The notes: a model not told the origin generated them from the letters alone. A stretch of DNA of 5,092 nt from Chloroflexota bacterium (GCA_021777365.1 JAJYDP010000414.1:1-5092); one strand, 5' to 3'; counted from the first letter of the stretch, positions 1 through 4,641 are shown. Made by a program: numbers and translations.

Positions 1-472
1 GCGCACCGGGACTCGCTGGCGCGCTCGGACTGGGCGGCGGCGTGGGGCCCTGCAGTGGCTGCACGGGCTGCACGCCCGACAGCCCCCGGAAGGCGCTCGA
101 GCCCGCGTAGTACCCCGTCGGACCCCACTGGCTGGTCACCAGCGCGTGCGCCTGGATGGCCGGGTTCCCGGTGGCGATCGCCGAGCGCAGCGCCACATAG
201 GCTGGGTTGTTCTTGAGGTTCCAGGCGGCGGCTTCGATGCCCGCCTGCGGCGTCGCGAAGGTGGCCAGCCACTGACCGTCCGACGCCTGGGCGACGCCCG
301 TCTGGCCCGGGTAGACGCCCGTCGCCGCGCCGTTCTTCACGGTCAGTCCGAGGACGTTGCCGTTGACGCCCTGCTCGGCGGTCACCTGCGCGCGAGCCAC
401 CGACAGGTCGAGGCCCGACAGCTTGGACCAGAGCTGCGCCAGGCTGTCGATCGCGCTCTGCGTGTAGTTCAT
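1..472 (-). CDS. Lysozyme-like phage-type peptidoglycan hydrolase candidate, C-terminus cut by window edge
   Basis: The frame reads leftward from ATG at 472-470 and stays open to base 1, giving 157 codons without a stop. It begins MNYTQSAIDSLAQLWSKL. A glutamate at residue 33 in the context AQVTAEQGVNGNVLG resembles the 'E...N.lG' arrangement of glucosaminidase and lysozyme-like muramidases. Further on, WLATFATPQAGIEAAAWNL (68-86) and an aromatic/Ser-Gln-Trp stretch near 113-122 resemble the second half of such phage-type domains. From about residue 143 a Pro/Ser/Ala linker starts, so a further domain (cell-wall binding or structural) may lie outside the window. No signal peptide is visible, which would fit a phage endolysin, a tail-associated protein or holin-dependent export. 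The start is set by a perfect AGGAGG six bases upstream. Reading the coding strand as real is secure. The enzyme class is inferred from pattern only, and the catalytic role of E33 is unproven. Confidence 0.72.
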   Translation of the reverse strand, partial: MNYTQSAIDSLAQLWSKLSGLDLSVARAQVTAEQGVNGNVLGLTVKNGAATGVYPGQTGVAQASDGQWLATFATPQAGIEAAAWNLKNNPAYVALRSAIATGNPAIQAHALVTSQWGPTGYYAGSSAFRGLSGVQPVQPLQGPTPPPSPSAPASPGA

Positions 473-478
473 GGGGCG

Positions 479-484
479 CCTCCT
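479..484 (-). promoter_or_regulatory. Ribosome binding site AGGAGG of the lysozyme-like gene
   Basis: On the minus strand AGGAGG lies six bases before the ATG at 472-470, which is textbook spacing. It fixes the start of the left-edge gene and shows that the host also uses Shine-Dalgarno initiation, in contrast to the genes at 576 and 4351. Confidence 0.85.
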
Positions 485-538
485 GGCGCGCTATTGGCCG
501 CCCAGCCGGTCCGGGCACCCACGTAGAGCGTAGCGACC

Positions 539-567
539 TTGCAGACATGGCCGATAGCGGCTACACT
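539..567 (+). promoter_or_regulatory. Sigma70-type promoter producing a probable leaderless mRNA for the 576 gene
   Basis: TTGCAG (539-544) and TACACT (562-567) match -35 and -10 consensus boxes with an optimal 17-bp spacer. The -10 box ends eight bases before the ATG at 576, so transcription should start at or within a base or two of the initiator A. No Shine-Dalgarno sequence precedes that ATG. This is the standard layout of leaderless genes in high-GC bacteria. It would drive the operon 576-2638. The remaining bases between 473 and 575 should hold the promoter of the divergent lysozyme-like gene, for which I see only a weak TACGCT (532-527 on the minus strand) without a good -35. Confidence 0.68.
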
Positions 568-575
568 CGCTCGTC

Positions 576-824
576 ATGGAACGCATGGACGGCGTACTCA
601 CCCTGGCTGAGGCCGCGGAGCGCCTCGGGCTCGCCTCGGACACCCTGCGCCACCAGGCGCAGGGTGGCCGCCTGCAGGCACGGCTGATCGGCAAGACTTG
701 GGTCACCACGCTCGAGGAAGTGGAGCGATACCGCCGAGAGAGTCTCGGTCGACGGCGGCCGACCCTGCGCCGGCCGCCCGAGTCGACGGCGCAGGCAGCC
801 GAACCCCCGGCCGATCGCCGCTGA
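576..824 (+). CDS. Small MerR/excisionase-type helix-turn-helix protein
   Basis: An 82-residue protein. Residues 7-52 form the HTH_17/excisionase-type fold. TLAEAAERLG (9-18) is the first helix, residues 20-30 (ASDTLRHQAQG) are the recognition helix, and GRLQARLIGKTWVTTLEEVERY is the wing plus closing helix, with the small conserved glycine and lysine at 39-40. The tail (57-82) is rich in Arg and Pro, suited to non-specific DNA contact. It is the first gene of a compact operon, and its stop is 12 bases before the tyrosine recombinase start. In known integrative elements such a small HTH protein next to an integrase often acts as an excisionase/directionality factor, or as a repressor of the operon. 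Which applies here is inference. ATG 576 is chosen because the promoter ends immediately before it; a second ATG three codons later (585) is possible. No dimerisation or ligand domain of a full MerR regulator is present. Confidence 0.85.
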   Translation: MERMDGVLTLAEAAERLGLASDTLRHQAQGGRLQARLIGKTWVTTLEEVERYRRESLGRRRPTLRRPPESTAQAAEPPADRR

Positions 825-826
825 GG
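823..826 (+). promoter_or_regulatory. Probable ribosome site (GAGG) of the tyrosine recombinase
   Basis: GAGG overlaps the TGA stop of the preceding HTH gene and lies ten bases before ATG 837, slightly long but usable. It supports translation of the recombinase from the shared transcript by coupled re-initiation. Confidence 0.45.
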
Positions 827-836
827 CCCGGCTTCG

Positions 837-2054
837 ATGGCGTGGTCGCCGCCCCTCGCCTCGCTCCCCGACCCGCAGGTCCACGGTGTGCTGACGCCCC
901 GCGAGCTGGCGGCTCTCGCGGCCAGTGGCCATCGGGTCCACCGGGTGGGCCGGGCGGCCTACGTGCATGGCCCTGGTCATCGCTGGATCTTCGGGGTGTG
1001 GGGGAGGCACGAGGCGCCGCCGGCTTGGCATGCTCGCCTGCGCGCCTACAGGGCGTGGTGGCTGGGCCGCGGTTCGACGCCCGCGCGCCGTCGCGCCCCC
1101 GTGGCACCGCCGGTCCAGCGGACGCCCGGAATCGCGACGCTCGAGACCGCCGTTGCGGCGTACCTGGAGCACCTGGCGGCCCGCGGCGACTCGCCGCACA
1201 CGTGGCGTGCCTACCGGACCGCCCTGCGCCAGTGGCTCGCCTTCACGGAGGCGAGCGGCGCCGACTGGACCGCACCGGGCCGTGACCATCTGCGCGCGTA
1301 CCTGGCCTATCTGGTCGACGCCCGCGGGGTCTCGCGCGCCACAGAAGCGCACCGGCTCACCATCCTGCGGAGCTTCTACCGTTGGTGCGCTCGCGAGGGA
1401 CTGGTCGATGGCCCGCCCCTGCGGGGGATCCGCGGCCCTCGCGGGCGCCGGCGGTTGCCGCGACCGCTGAGCCACGCACAGGTCACCCGCCTGCTCGAGG
1501 GGATCACTGACACCGACCCGCTGGCCCTGCGCGATCGCGCGCTCTTGGAGACCGCGTATGCCGCAGGCCTGCGCATCGAGGAACTCGTGGGCCTGCGCCT
1601 GGCCGACCTCGACTTGGAGCGTAGGTGCCTGCGCGTGGTCGGCAAGGGCGACCGGGAGCGGGAGTGCCCCATCGGTCGCTACGCGGTGGCCGCCCTGCGC
1701 ACCTACCTGGCCTGGGGTCGTCCCGACCTCGCCGCCACGCCGGATCCGGACGTGGTCTTTCTCAATGCGCGGGGAGGTCCCTTGCACCAGCGGGGAGCGC
1801 GGTTCCGCTTCGCGACCCTAGCCCGGCGAGCCGAGCTGCCGCCTGGCAGCAGCCCTCACAGCCTGCGCCACTCCTTCGCCACGCACCTGCTGGAAGGCGG
1901 GGCCGACCTGCGCACCATCCAGGAGCTGCTCGGCCACCAGCGACTCGTGACCACCGCCGCGTACCTCCAGGTGACGCCGGTCTTCGCGGCGGCGAGCTAC
2001 GGGACGGCCCACCCCCGCGCCCGCAGCCGGCGGACCGCCGCGGTGGCGGGTTGA
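837..2054 (+). CDS. Tyrosine recombinase (XerC/XerD-like integrase) with extra N-terminal region
   Basis: A 405-residue phage-integrase-family recombinase that would cut and rejoin DNA through a 3'-phosphotyrosine intermediate. The core-binding (SAM-like) domain spans about 100-190 (TLETAVAAYLEHLAARG, then HTWRAYRTALRQWL). The catalytic domain spans about 207-380. All six catalytic positions are present: R246 in AAGLRIEEL, K270 in VVGKGDRER, H341 and R344 in HSLRHSFATHLLEGG, H367 in ELLGHQRL, and nucleophile Y376 in TTAAYLQVT. XerC/D proteins are about 300 residues, so residues 1-95 are extra. They contain LTPRELAALAASG and an aromatic stretch (RAAYVHGPGHRWIFGVW) that I do not recognise, possibly an arm-site or accessory domain. 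The gene sits second in the operon after a small HTH protein and two bases before the triple-HTH gene. This context favours an integrase of a mobile element over a housekeeping Xer protein. No att site could be identified from this window alone. Confidence 0.93.
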   Translation: MAWSPPLASLPDPQVHGVLTPRELAALAASGHRVHRVGRAAYVHGPGHRWIFGVWGRHEAPPAWHARLRAYRAWWLGRGSTPARRRAPVAPPVQRTPGIATLETAVAAYLEHLAARGDSPHTWRAYRTALRQWLAFTEASGADWTAPGRDHLRAYLAYLVDARGVSRATEAHRLTILRSFYRWCAREGLVDGPPLRGIRGPRGRRRLPRPLSHAQVTRLLEGITDTDPLALRDRALLETAYAAGLRIEELVGLRLADLDLERRCLRVVGKGDRERECPIGRYAVAALRTYLAWGRPDLAATPDPDVVFLNARGGPLHQRGARFRFATLARRAELPPGSSPHSLRHSFATHLLEGGADLRTIQELLGHQRLVTTAAYLQVTPVFAAASYGTAHPRARSRRTAAVAG

Positions 2055-2056
2055 GC

Positions 2057-2638
2057 ATGGCCGAGCGCGGGCTGGTCTCTGTCGTGGGCGCGGCGCGCAT
2101 CCTGGGCGTGCACCCAAACACGGTGCGAGCCTGGACCGAACAGGGCCGGTTGCCCGCGATCCGGATCAACGCCCGCGGCGATCGCCGGTACCGGATCGCG
2201 GACCTCGGCGACGACGGCGGGCGCGGGCCACTCGTCTCGGTCGCCGGGGCGGCGCGTACCCTCGGGATCCCGCGCGGTGCCGTGCGGGCCTGGACCGATC
2301 AAGGCCGGCTGCCCGCGATGCGGATCAACGCCCGCGGCGACCGACGGTTCCGCTTGGCAGACCTTGAGGAGACGATGCGTGGTGCTGGGTCGACCCCAAC
2401 GGCCACCCCGGAGCCCCCAGAGCCATACCGCGACACGGCCGCGCCCCTCGTTTCGGCAGCCGACGCGGCACGCATCCTGGGCGTGCACCCAAACACGGTG
2501 CGAGCCTGGACCGAACAGGGACGACTCCCGGCCGCGCGCATCAACACGCGGGGCGATCGGCGCTACCGTCTGGAAGACATCGAGGCCTTCCTGATCATGG
2601 CGACCGCGACGCACGTATCCGGAGGTGAGCTAGGCTAG
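2057..2638 (+). CDS. Triple tandem MerR/excisionase-type HTH protein
   Basis: A 193-residue protein built almost entirely of three copies of one ~45-residue DNA-binding unit, at about 6-50, 59-103 and 131-175. Each runs VS-x-x-x-AAR-x-LG, then VRAWT-x-QGRLPA, then RIN-x-RGDRR-x-R, then a short closing helix (IADL, LADL, LEDI). Copies 1 and 2 are joined by a short Gly/Asp-rich linker, copies 2 and 3 by a Pro/Thr-rich linker (about 110-130). There is no other domain. A single unit of this kind is what excisionases and small MerR-like repressors use. Three in one chain suggests binding to a row of adjacent sites without needing oligomerisation, for example at an att region or the operon promoter. 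ATG 2057 lies two bases after the recombinase stop, so translation is probably coupled; TTG two codons earlier is an alternative. The frame is open upstream inside the recombinase gene, but that stretch is in its +1 shadow frame and looks non-coding. The function is inferred. Confidence 0.88.
   Translation: MAERGLVSVVGAARILGVHPNTVRAWTEQGRLPAIRINARGDRRYRIADLGDDGGRGPLVSVAGAARTLGIPRGAVRAWTDQGRLPAMRINARGDRRFRLADLEETMRGAGSTPTATPEPPEPYRDTAAPLVSAADAARILGVHPNTVRAWTEQGRLPAARINTRGDRRYRLEDIEAFLIMATATHVSGGELG
2096..2145 (+). repeat. Perfect 50-bp direct repeat, copy 1 (HTH unit 1)
   Basis: These 50 bases are identical, base for base, to 2471-2520. They encode the recognition half of HTH unit 1 (RILGVHPNTVRAWTEQG). 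The two copies start 375 bp apart, exactly 125 codons. Unit 2 at the equivalent place matches only 32 of 50. Confidence 0.95.
2471..2520 (+). repeat. Perfect 50-bp direct repeat, copy 2 (HTH unit 3)
   Basis: Identical to 2096-2145 and in the same reading frame, encoding the recognition half of HTH unit 3. Deletion between the two copies would remove 125 codons and leave a 68-residue protein with a single HTH unit still in frame. Confidence 0.95.
2621..2628 (+). promoter_or_regulatory. Strong Shine-Dalgarno-like GGAGGTGA without a well-placed start
   Basis: GGAGGTGA is a near-perfect complement of the 16S rRNA tail, but no ATG, GTG or TTG lies 4-12 bases downstream. The nearest candidates are GTG 2651 and ATG 2657, 22 and 28 bases beyond it. 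It overlaps the last codons of the triple-HTH gene. A perfect 5-bp dyad, GCTAG-G-CTAGC (2629-2639), follows immediately. It may be chance or help re-initiation. Confidence 0.3.
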
Positions 2639-2656
2639 CGAGCACAGGCGGTGGAC

Positions 2657-3502
2657 ATGGCGGACAGCTCAGCGGCGGGCGTCGAAGACCGGCTCTGCCC
2701 ACACTGCGGGAAGCGCGTGGCGCTCGATCGCAGGAGCTACTGCGATCACTGCGGGGAGCCACTGCCGCCCGGGTTTGCCGTTCGGCCTGACGCCCGCGCA
2801 GCGTCGGATCGCATCGCCTCCGCGCGCGGCTGGATCGTGGTAGCGCTCGCCCTGGGCGTCGGCGCCTATGCATGGTTCTCGGGCGCGCTGGCATCGATCG
2901 CCCCGGGGGCCGCGCCAGGCCACTGCGCGGTCGGCCTCAACGGGGCCGCCGTGTCGGTGGCGATCGATGGGCCGGGCGCGCTGGCCCAATGCGACTCGTT
3001 CCTGACTCAGACCACCGACGGGGGTACGTGGTACGTCTACGCCAACGGAGCGCAACCCGGTGGAGCGATGATCTGTCAGGTCTCCTACGCCGGGGATGAG
3101 TGGGCAGTGCGTGACGATGGCGCCCTGGACTTGTACGGCAGCGGGATCTGCAAGAACCTGATCAGCATGGCCAACGGCGCGGCGACCACGCCAGCGGTGT
3201 CGTCGGCGCCAACAGGGAGCGTCGACGTGGCCGGGGCGGGCGGAACCGCGTGCGGACTGCAGGTCGACGGTGCCAACGCGACGATCATCGCATCAGCCGA
3301 CGTGTGTGGCGCCTTCGCGGCCGCCAACCCTCCCGCTGGAGGCGCCACCTGGATGGCGATCGATCCGAGCTCGGGGCCGCCGACCGCCGATCGAGACATC
3401 TGCGACGGCACGTGGTCAGGGGCGCAGGTGTCGGTGTGGGACTCGGGCTTGGCCTACTACGGGTCGAGGCTCTGCCAGGGGCTCGGCTGGGCGACGCATT
3501 GA
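2657..3502 (+). CDS. Zinc-ribbon, single-pass membrane protein with duplicated four-cysteine outer domain
   Basis: A 281-residue protein from ATG 2657; GTG 2651 two codons earlier is the longest alternative. I prefer the ATG because GGCGG lies five bases before it. Residues 14-32 form a zinc ribbon with CPHC and CDHC pairs (C14, C17, C29, C32). A hydrophobic segment at about 59-81 (WIVVALALGVGAYAWF) is one membrane helix. The rest should lie outside and is an internal duplication. Repeat A has cysteines at about 90, 112, 140 and 165, repeat B at about 199, 217, 249 and 273. Both share a TW after the second cysteine, an IC third cysteine, then V-x-D-x-G and YGS before the fourth. This suggests two disulfides per repeat. 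I recognise no family for the repeat. It follows the recombination operon with an 18-bp gap, on the same strand. A role as cell-surface or sensor protein is speculation. Confidence 0.85.
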   Translation: MADSSAAGVEDRLCPHCGKRVALDRRSYCDHCGEPLPPGFAVRPDARAASDRIASARGWIVVALALGVGAYAWFSGALASIAPGAAPGHCAVGLNGAAVSVAIDGPGALAQCDSFLTQTTDGGTWYVYANGAQPGGAMICQVSYAGDEWAVRDDGALDLYGSGICKNLISMANGAATTPAVSSAPTGSVDVAGAGGTACGLQVDGANATIIASADVCGAFAAANPPAGGATWMAIDPSSGPPTADRDICDGTWSGAQVSVWDSGLAYYGSRLCQGLGWATH

Positions 3503-3601
3503 CCGCCGAAGGACTGGGACCGCCTGATCGGGCCTGCTCCACAAGGAGATCCTTCCGGAGCGGGCGCCGCGGCCGTCGGTCGCCGCACGAATCCGGGCGC
3601 T

Positions 3602-3618
3602 GGGGGCGGGCCCCCTTT
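3602..3618 (+). terminator. Candidate terminator hairpin with short T run
   Basis: GGGGG-CGGG-CCCCC is a five-pair GC stem with a four-base loop, followed by TTT. It is 100 bp past the stop of the zinc-ribbon membrane gene. The T run is short, so intrinsic termination is only likely, not certain. Confidence 0.45.
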
Positions 3619-3693
3619 CGGGACGGTCCTGCGCCGGGCTAGCAGGTGGGACTCAGAGGCGCGATCGATCGTGGGGAGCGCCAGACGCGGCGA

Positions 3694-3727
3694 ACGCCCC
3701 TGCGCCAAGTGCCGGCGCCAGGGGCGT
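3694..3727. terminator. Strong 13-bp hairpin, possible bidirectional terminator
   Basis: ACGCCCCTG (3694-3702) pairs perfectly with CAGGGGCGT (3719-3727). An inner CGCC/GGCG pair (3703-3706 with 3714-3717) closes a seven-base loop, leaving one bulged C at 3718. Position between convergent gene ends favours a stop signal for either strand. No T tract follows on either side, as is common for high-GC terminators. Confidence 0.5.
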
Positions 3728-3749
3728 CCGTCGTCACCCGTTCGGCCCC

Positions 3750-3765
3750 CGTCCCCGCGGGGACG
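3750..3765. repeat. 16-bp perfect palindrome CGTCCCCGCGGGGACG
   Basis: A perfect 16-bp palindrome with no spacer. Being loopless, it is better suited to binding a symmetric protein dimer than to forming an RNA hairpin. However, GGGCGTCC (3722-3729) can also pair with GGACGCCC (3761-3768), giving an alternative fold with the hairpin just upstream. Confidence 0.6.
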
Positions 3766-3886
3766 CCCAAGGGTCGAACAACGGCGAGCATAGGTGATCC
3801 GCTGTGCTGCGGCCGTGCACGATCGTCCCACCGCTCAGGCGTCCGTCGTACCGTGTGACGCTCTACGGAGGTGGCGCGCCGTCGCG

Positions 3887-4351
3887 TCACCAGCCCCGGA
3901 ATCCACCGGCCCACGGGTCGCCGACCACCGGCCCGGATGCGGCCGGCGGGGCGGAGGGGCGCCGGAACCGGTAGCCGACGGCCGCCACCATGATCACCAC
4001 GGCGATCACCCCGAGCAACCACGGGGACCAGCGCGGCAGGGCGCGAGGGGCAGACGGCGATGCATCCGTGGCGGCGCCGGTGACGGACGGCGTGGCTGGC
4101 GCTGGCGCCGATGCCGGGGCCGCGGGCGGTACCGCCATGACTTCCGCGGCGGCGAGTTCGCGGGCCATGGCGCGGCCGGCTTCGGTGAACTGATAGCGCG
4201 CGTAGGCGGGGCTGGCCACCAGCCCGCGGGCCATCAGTCGGTGCAGTGCGCGCCGGCAGACGCGGGCGTCGAGTCCCGTGGCCCGCGCACAGTCCGCGGT
4301 GGAGCGGGCGCCTGCCGCGAGCGTCGCCAGGACGGCCTCGTCAGCGTTCAT
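3887..4351 (-). CDS. Winged-helix DNA-binding protein with C-terminal membrane anchor
   Basis: A 154-residue protein read leftward from ATG 4351 to TGA at 3889-3887. Residues 3-65 look like a winged helix: DEAVLATLAAGARSTADCA, then LDARVCRRALHRLMARGLV as the recognition region, and a beta wing with ARYQFTEAGRAMAREL, the 'Y.lT..G' pattern common in MarR/ArsR-like and archaeal-type regulators. An Ala/Pro linker follows (about 70-106). A single hydrophobic helix at 109-127 (SPWLLGVIAVVIMVAAVGY) precedes a 27-residue tail with RFRR and a Trp-rich end (DPWAGGFRGW). The HTH must be in the cytoplasm, placing the tail outside or in the wall space. This layout suits a one-component membrane-bound regulator. 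GTG 4354 directly before the ATG is an alternative start. The ATG is preferred because a -10 box lies six bases before it. The upstream repeat field could be its operator or the serine recombinase's site. The ligand is unknown. Confidence 0.8.
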   Translation of the reverse strand: MNADEAVLATLAAGARSTADCARATGLDARVCRRALHRLMARGLVASPAYARYQFTEAGRAMARELAAAEVMAVPPAAPASAPAPATPSVTGAATDASPSAPRALPRWSPWLLGVIAVVIMVAAVGYRFRRPSAPPAASGPVVGDPWAGGFRGW

Positions 4352-4357
4352 CACGGC

Positions 4358-4363
4358 ACCCTA
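4358..4363 (-). promoter_or_regulatory. -10 box TAGGGT of a probable leaderless transcript
   Basis: On the minus strand TAGGGT (TANNNT type) ends six bases before ATG 4351, so transcription would begin at the initiator codon itself. I see no good -35 at 16-18 bp. This repeats the arrangement seen at 562-576 and supports leaderless initiation in this genome. Confidence 0.5.
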
Positions 4364-4410
4364 CCACCCCGTCTGCGGCATCCGAGTCCGGGGCGACTCC
4401 CGCGGCTGCC

Positions 4411-4442
4411 CGCGCCGACTCCTGTACAACCCCGTGACAACC
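4411..4442 (+). repeat. 32-bp direct repeat, copy 1, merging into an 11-bp tandem
   Basis: It differs from each of the copies at 4544 and 4610 at only two or three of 32 positions. Its right half begins two exact tandem copies of ACAACCCCGTG (4426-4436 and 4437-4447). The 11-bp period is close to one turn of DNA. Confidence 0.9.
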
Positions 4443-4505
4443 CCGTGACGAGCGGCCGCCGTCGGTGAGCGCGCCGCACCCGCGGAGCGAGCGGTCCGGT
4501 GGCGA

Positions 4506-4514
4506 CCCCGTGAC
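4506..4514 (+). repeat. Isolated CCCCGTGAC unit
   Basis: ACCCCGTGACGAGC (4505-4518) repeats the end of the tandem at 4440-4453 exactly, without the left half of the 32-bp repeat. It begins 65 bp after the previous unit and 57 bp before the next. Confidence 0.7.
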
Positions 4515-4543
4515 GAGCCTCGCGATCGCGGTCCGCGGTTCTC

Positions 4544-4575
4544 CGCGCCGACTCCCGTACAACCCCGTCACAACC
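4544..4575 (+). repeat. 32-bp direct repeat, copy 2
   Basis: It matches copy 1 at 30 of 32 positions; the core reads GTACAACCCCGTCACAACC. It starts 133 bp after copy 1 and 66 bp before copy 3, so copies fall at about one and two units of 66 bp. Directly after it, CCGGCCGG forms a small palindrome (4574-4581). Confidence 0.9.
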
Positions 4576-4609
4576 GGCCGGCGACGGCTCGCGGCGCAGG
4601 GTGCCGTGC

Positions 4610-4641
4610 CGCGCCAACTCCCGTACAACCCCGTGACAACC
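4610..4641 (+). repeat. 32-bp direct repeat, copy 3
   Basis: Differs from copy 2 at two positions; the core reads GTACAACCCCGTGACAACC. A second partial 11-bp unit, ACAACCCCG (4636-4644), follows in tandem. It ends 31 bp from the stop codon of the serine recombinase. Confidence 0.9.

Larger units (their letters stand above)
3503..3886. other. 384-bp intergenic stretch between convergent genes, no supported gene
   Basis: No open frame here has convincing protein-like composition, and no tRNA or rRNA pattern was found. The stretch contains three strong GC-rich inverted repeats (3602-3618, 3694-3727 and 3750-3765) and a 12-bp direct repeat GGCGTCCGTCGT (3723-3734 and 3838-3849). Its place between the end of the zinc-ribbon gene on the plus strand and the end of the winged-helix gene on the minus strand fits a transcription-stop region. 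Confidence 0.6.

Noticed and set aside
146..526. Plus-strand frame of 126 codons opposite the left-edge gene
   Set aside because: Arg-rich low-complexity translation without motif. The opposite frame has a perfect ribosome site and protein-like composition.
561..1787. Long open frame (408 codons) on the minus strand opposite the tyrosine recombinase
   Set aside because: It is an antisense shadow created by high-GC codon bias. Its composition is Arg/Gly/Pro-heavy with no domain, while the plus strand carries a complete catalytic recombinase.
1625..2056. Upstream extension of the triple-HTH frame within the recombinase gene
   Set aside because: The added stretch is a shifted-frame reading of the recombinase (Pro/Arg/Ala-rich). 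The first HTH unit begins right after ATG 2057.
2057..2638. Full MerR-family metal or drug sensor
   Set aside because: There is no long dimerisation helix, no ligand-binding cysteines and no effector domain, only three short HTH units.
3503..3886. A tRNA gene or attachment site in the non-coding stretch
   Set aside because: GTTCGACC occurs on the minus strand near 3780, but the flanking bases do not form a T stem and no cloverleaf can be built.
3794..4468. Plus-strand frame of 224 codons over the winged-helix gene
   Set aside because: Antisense shadow with His/Gly/Arg-rich composition. The minus frame has an HTH, a linker and a membrane helix.
4411..4641. CRISPR array
   Set aside because: The 32-bp copies are separated by 101 and 34 bp, contain partial internal copies of the same unit, and no cas gene is near.
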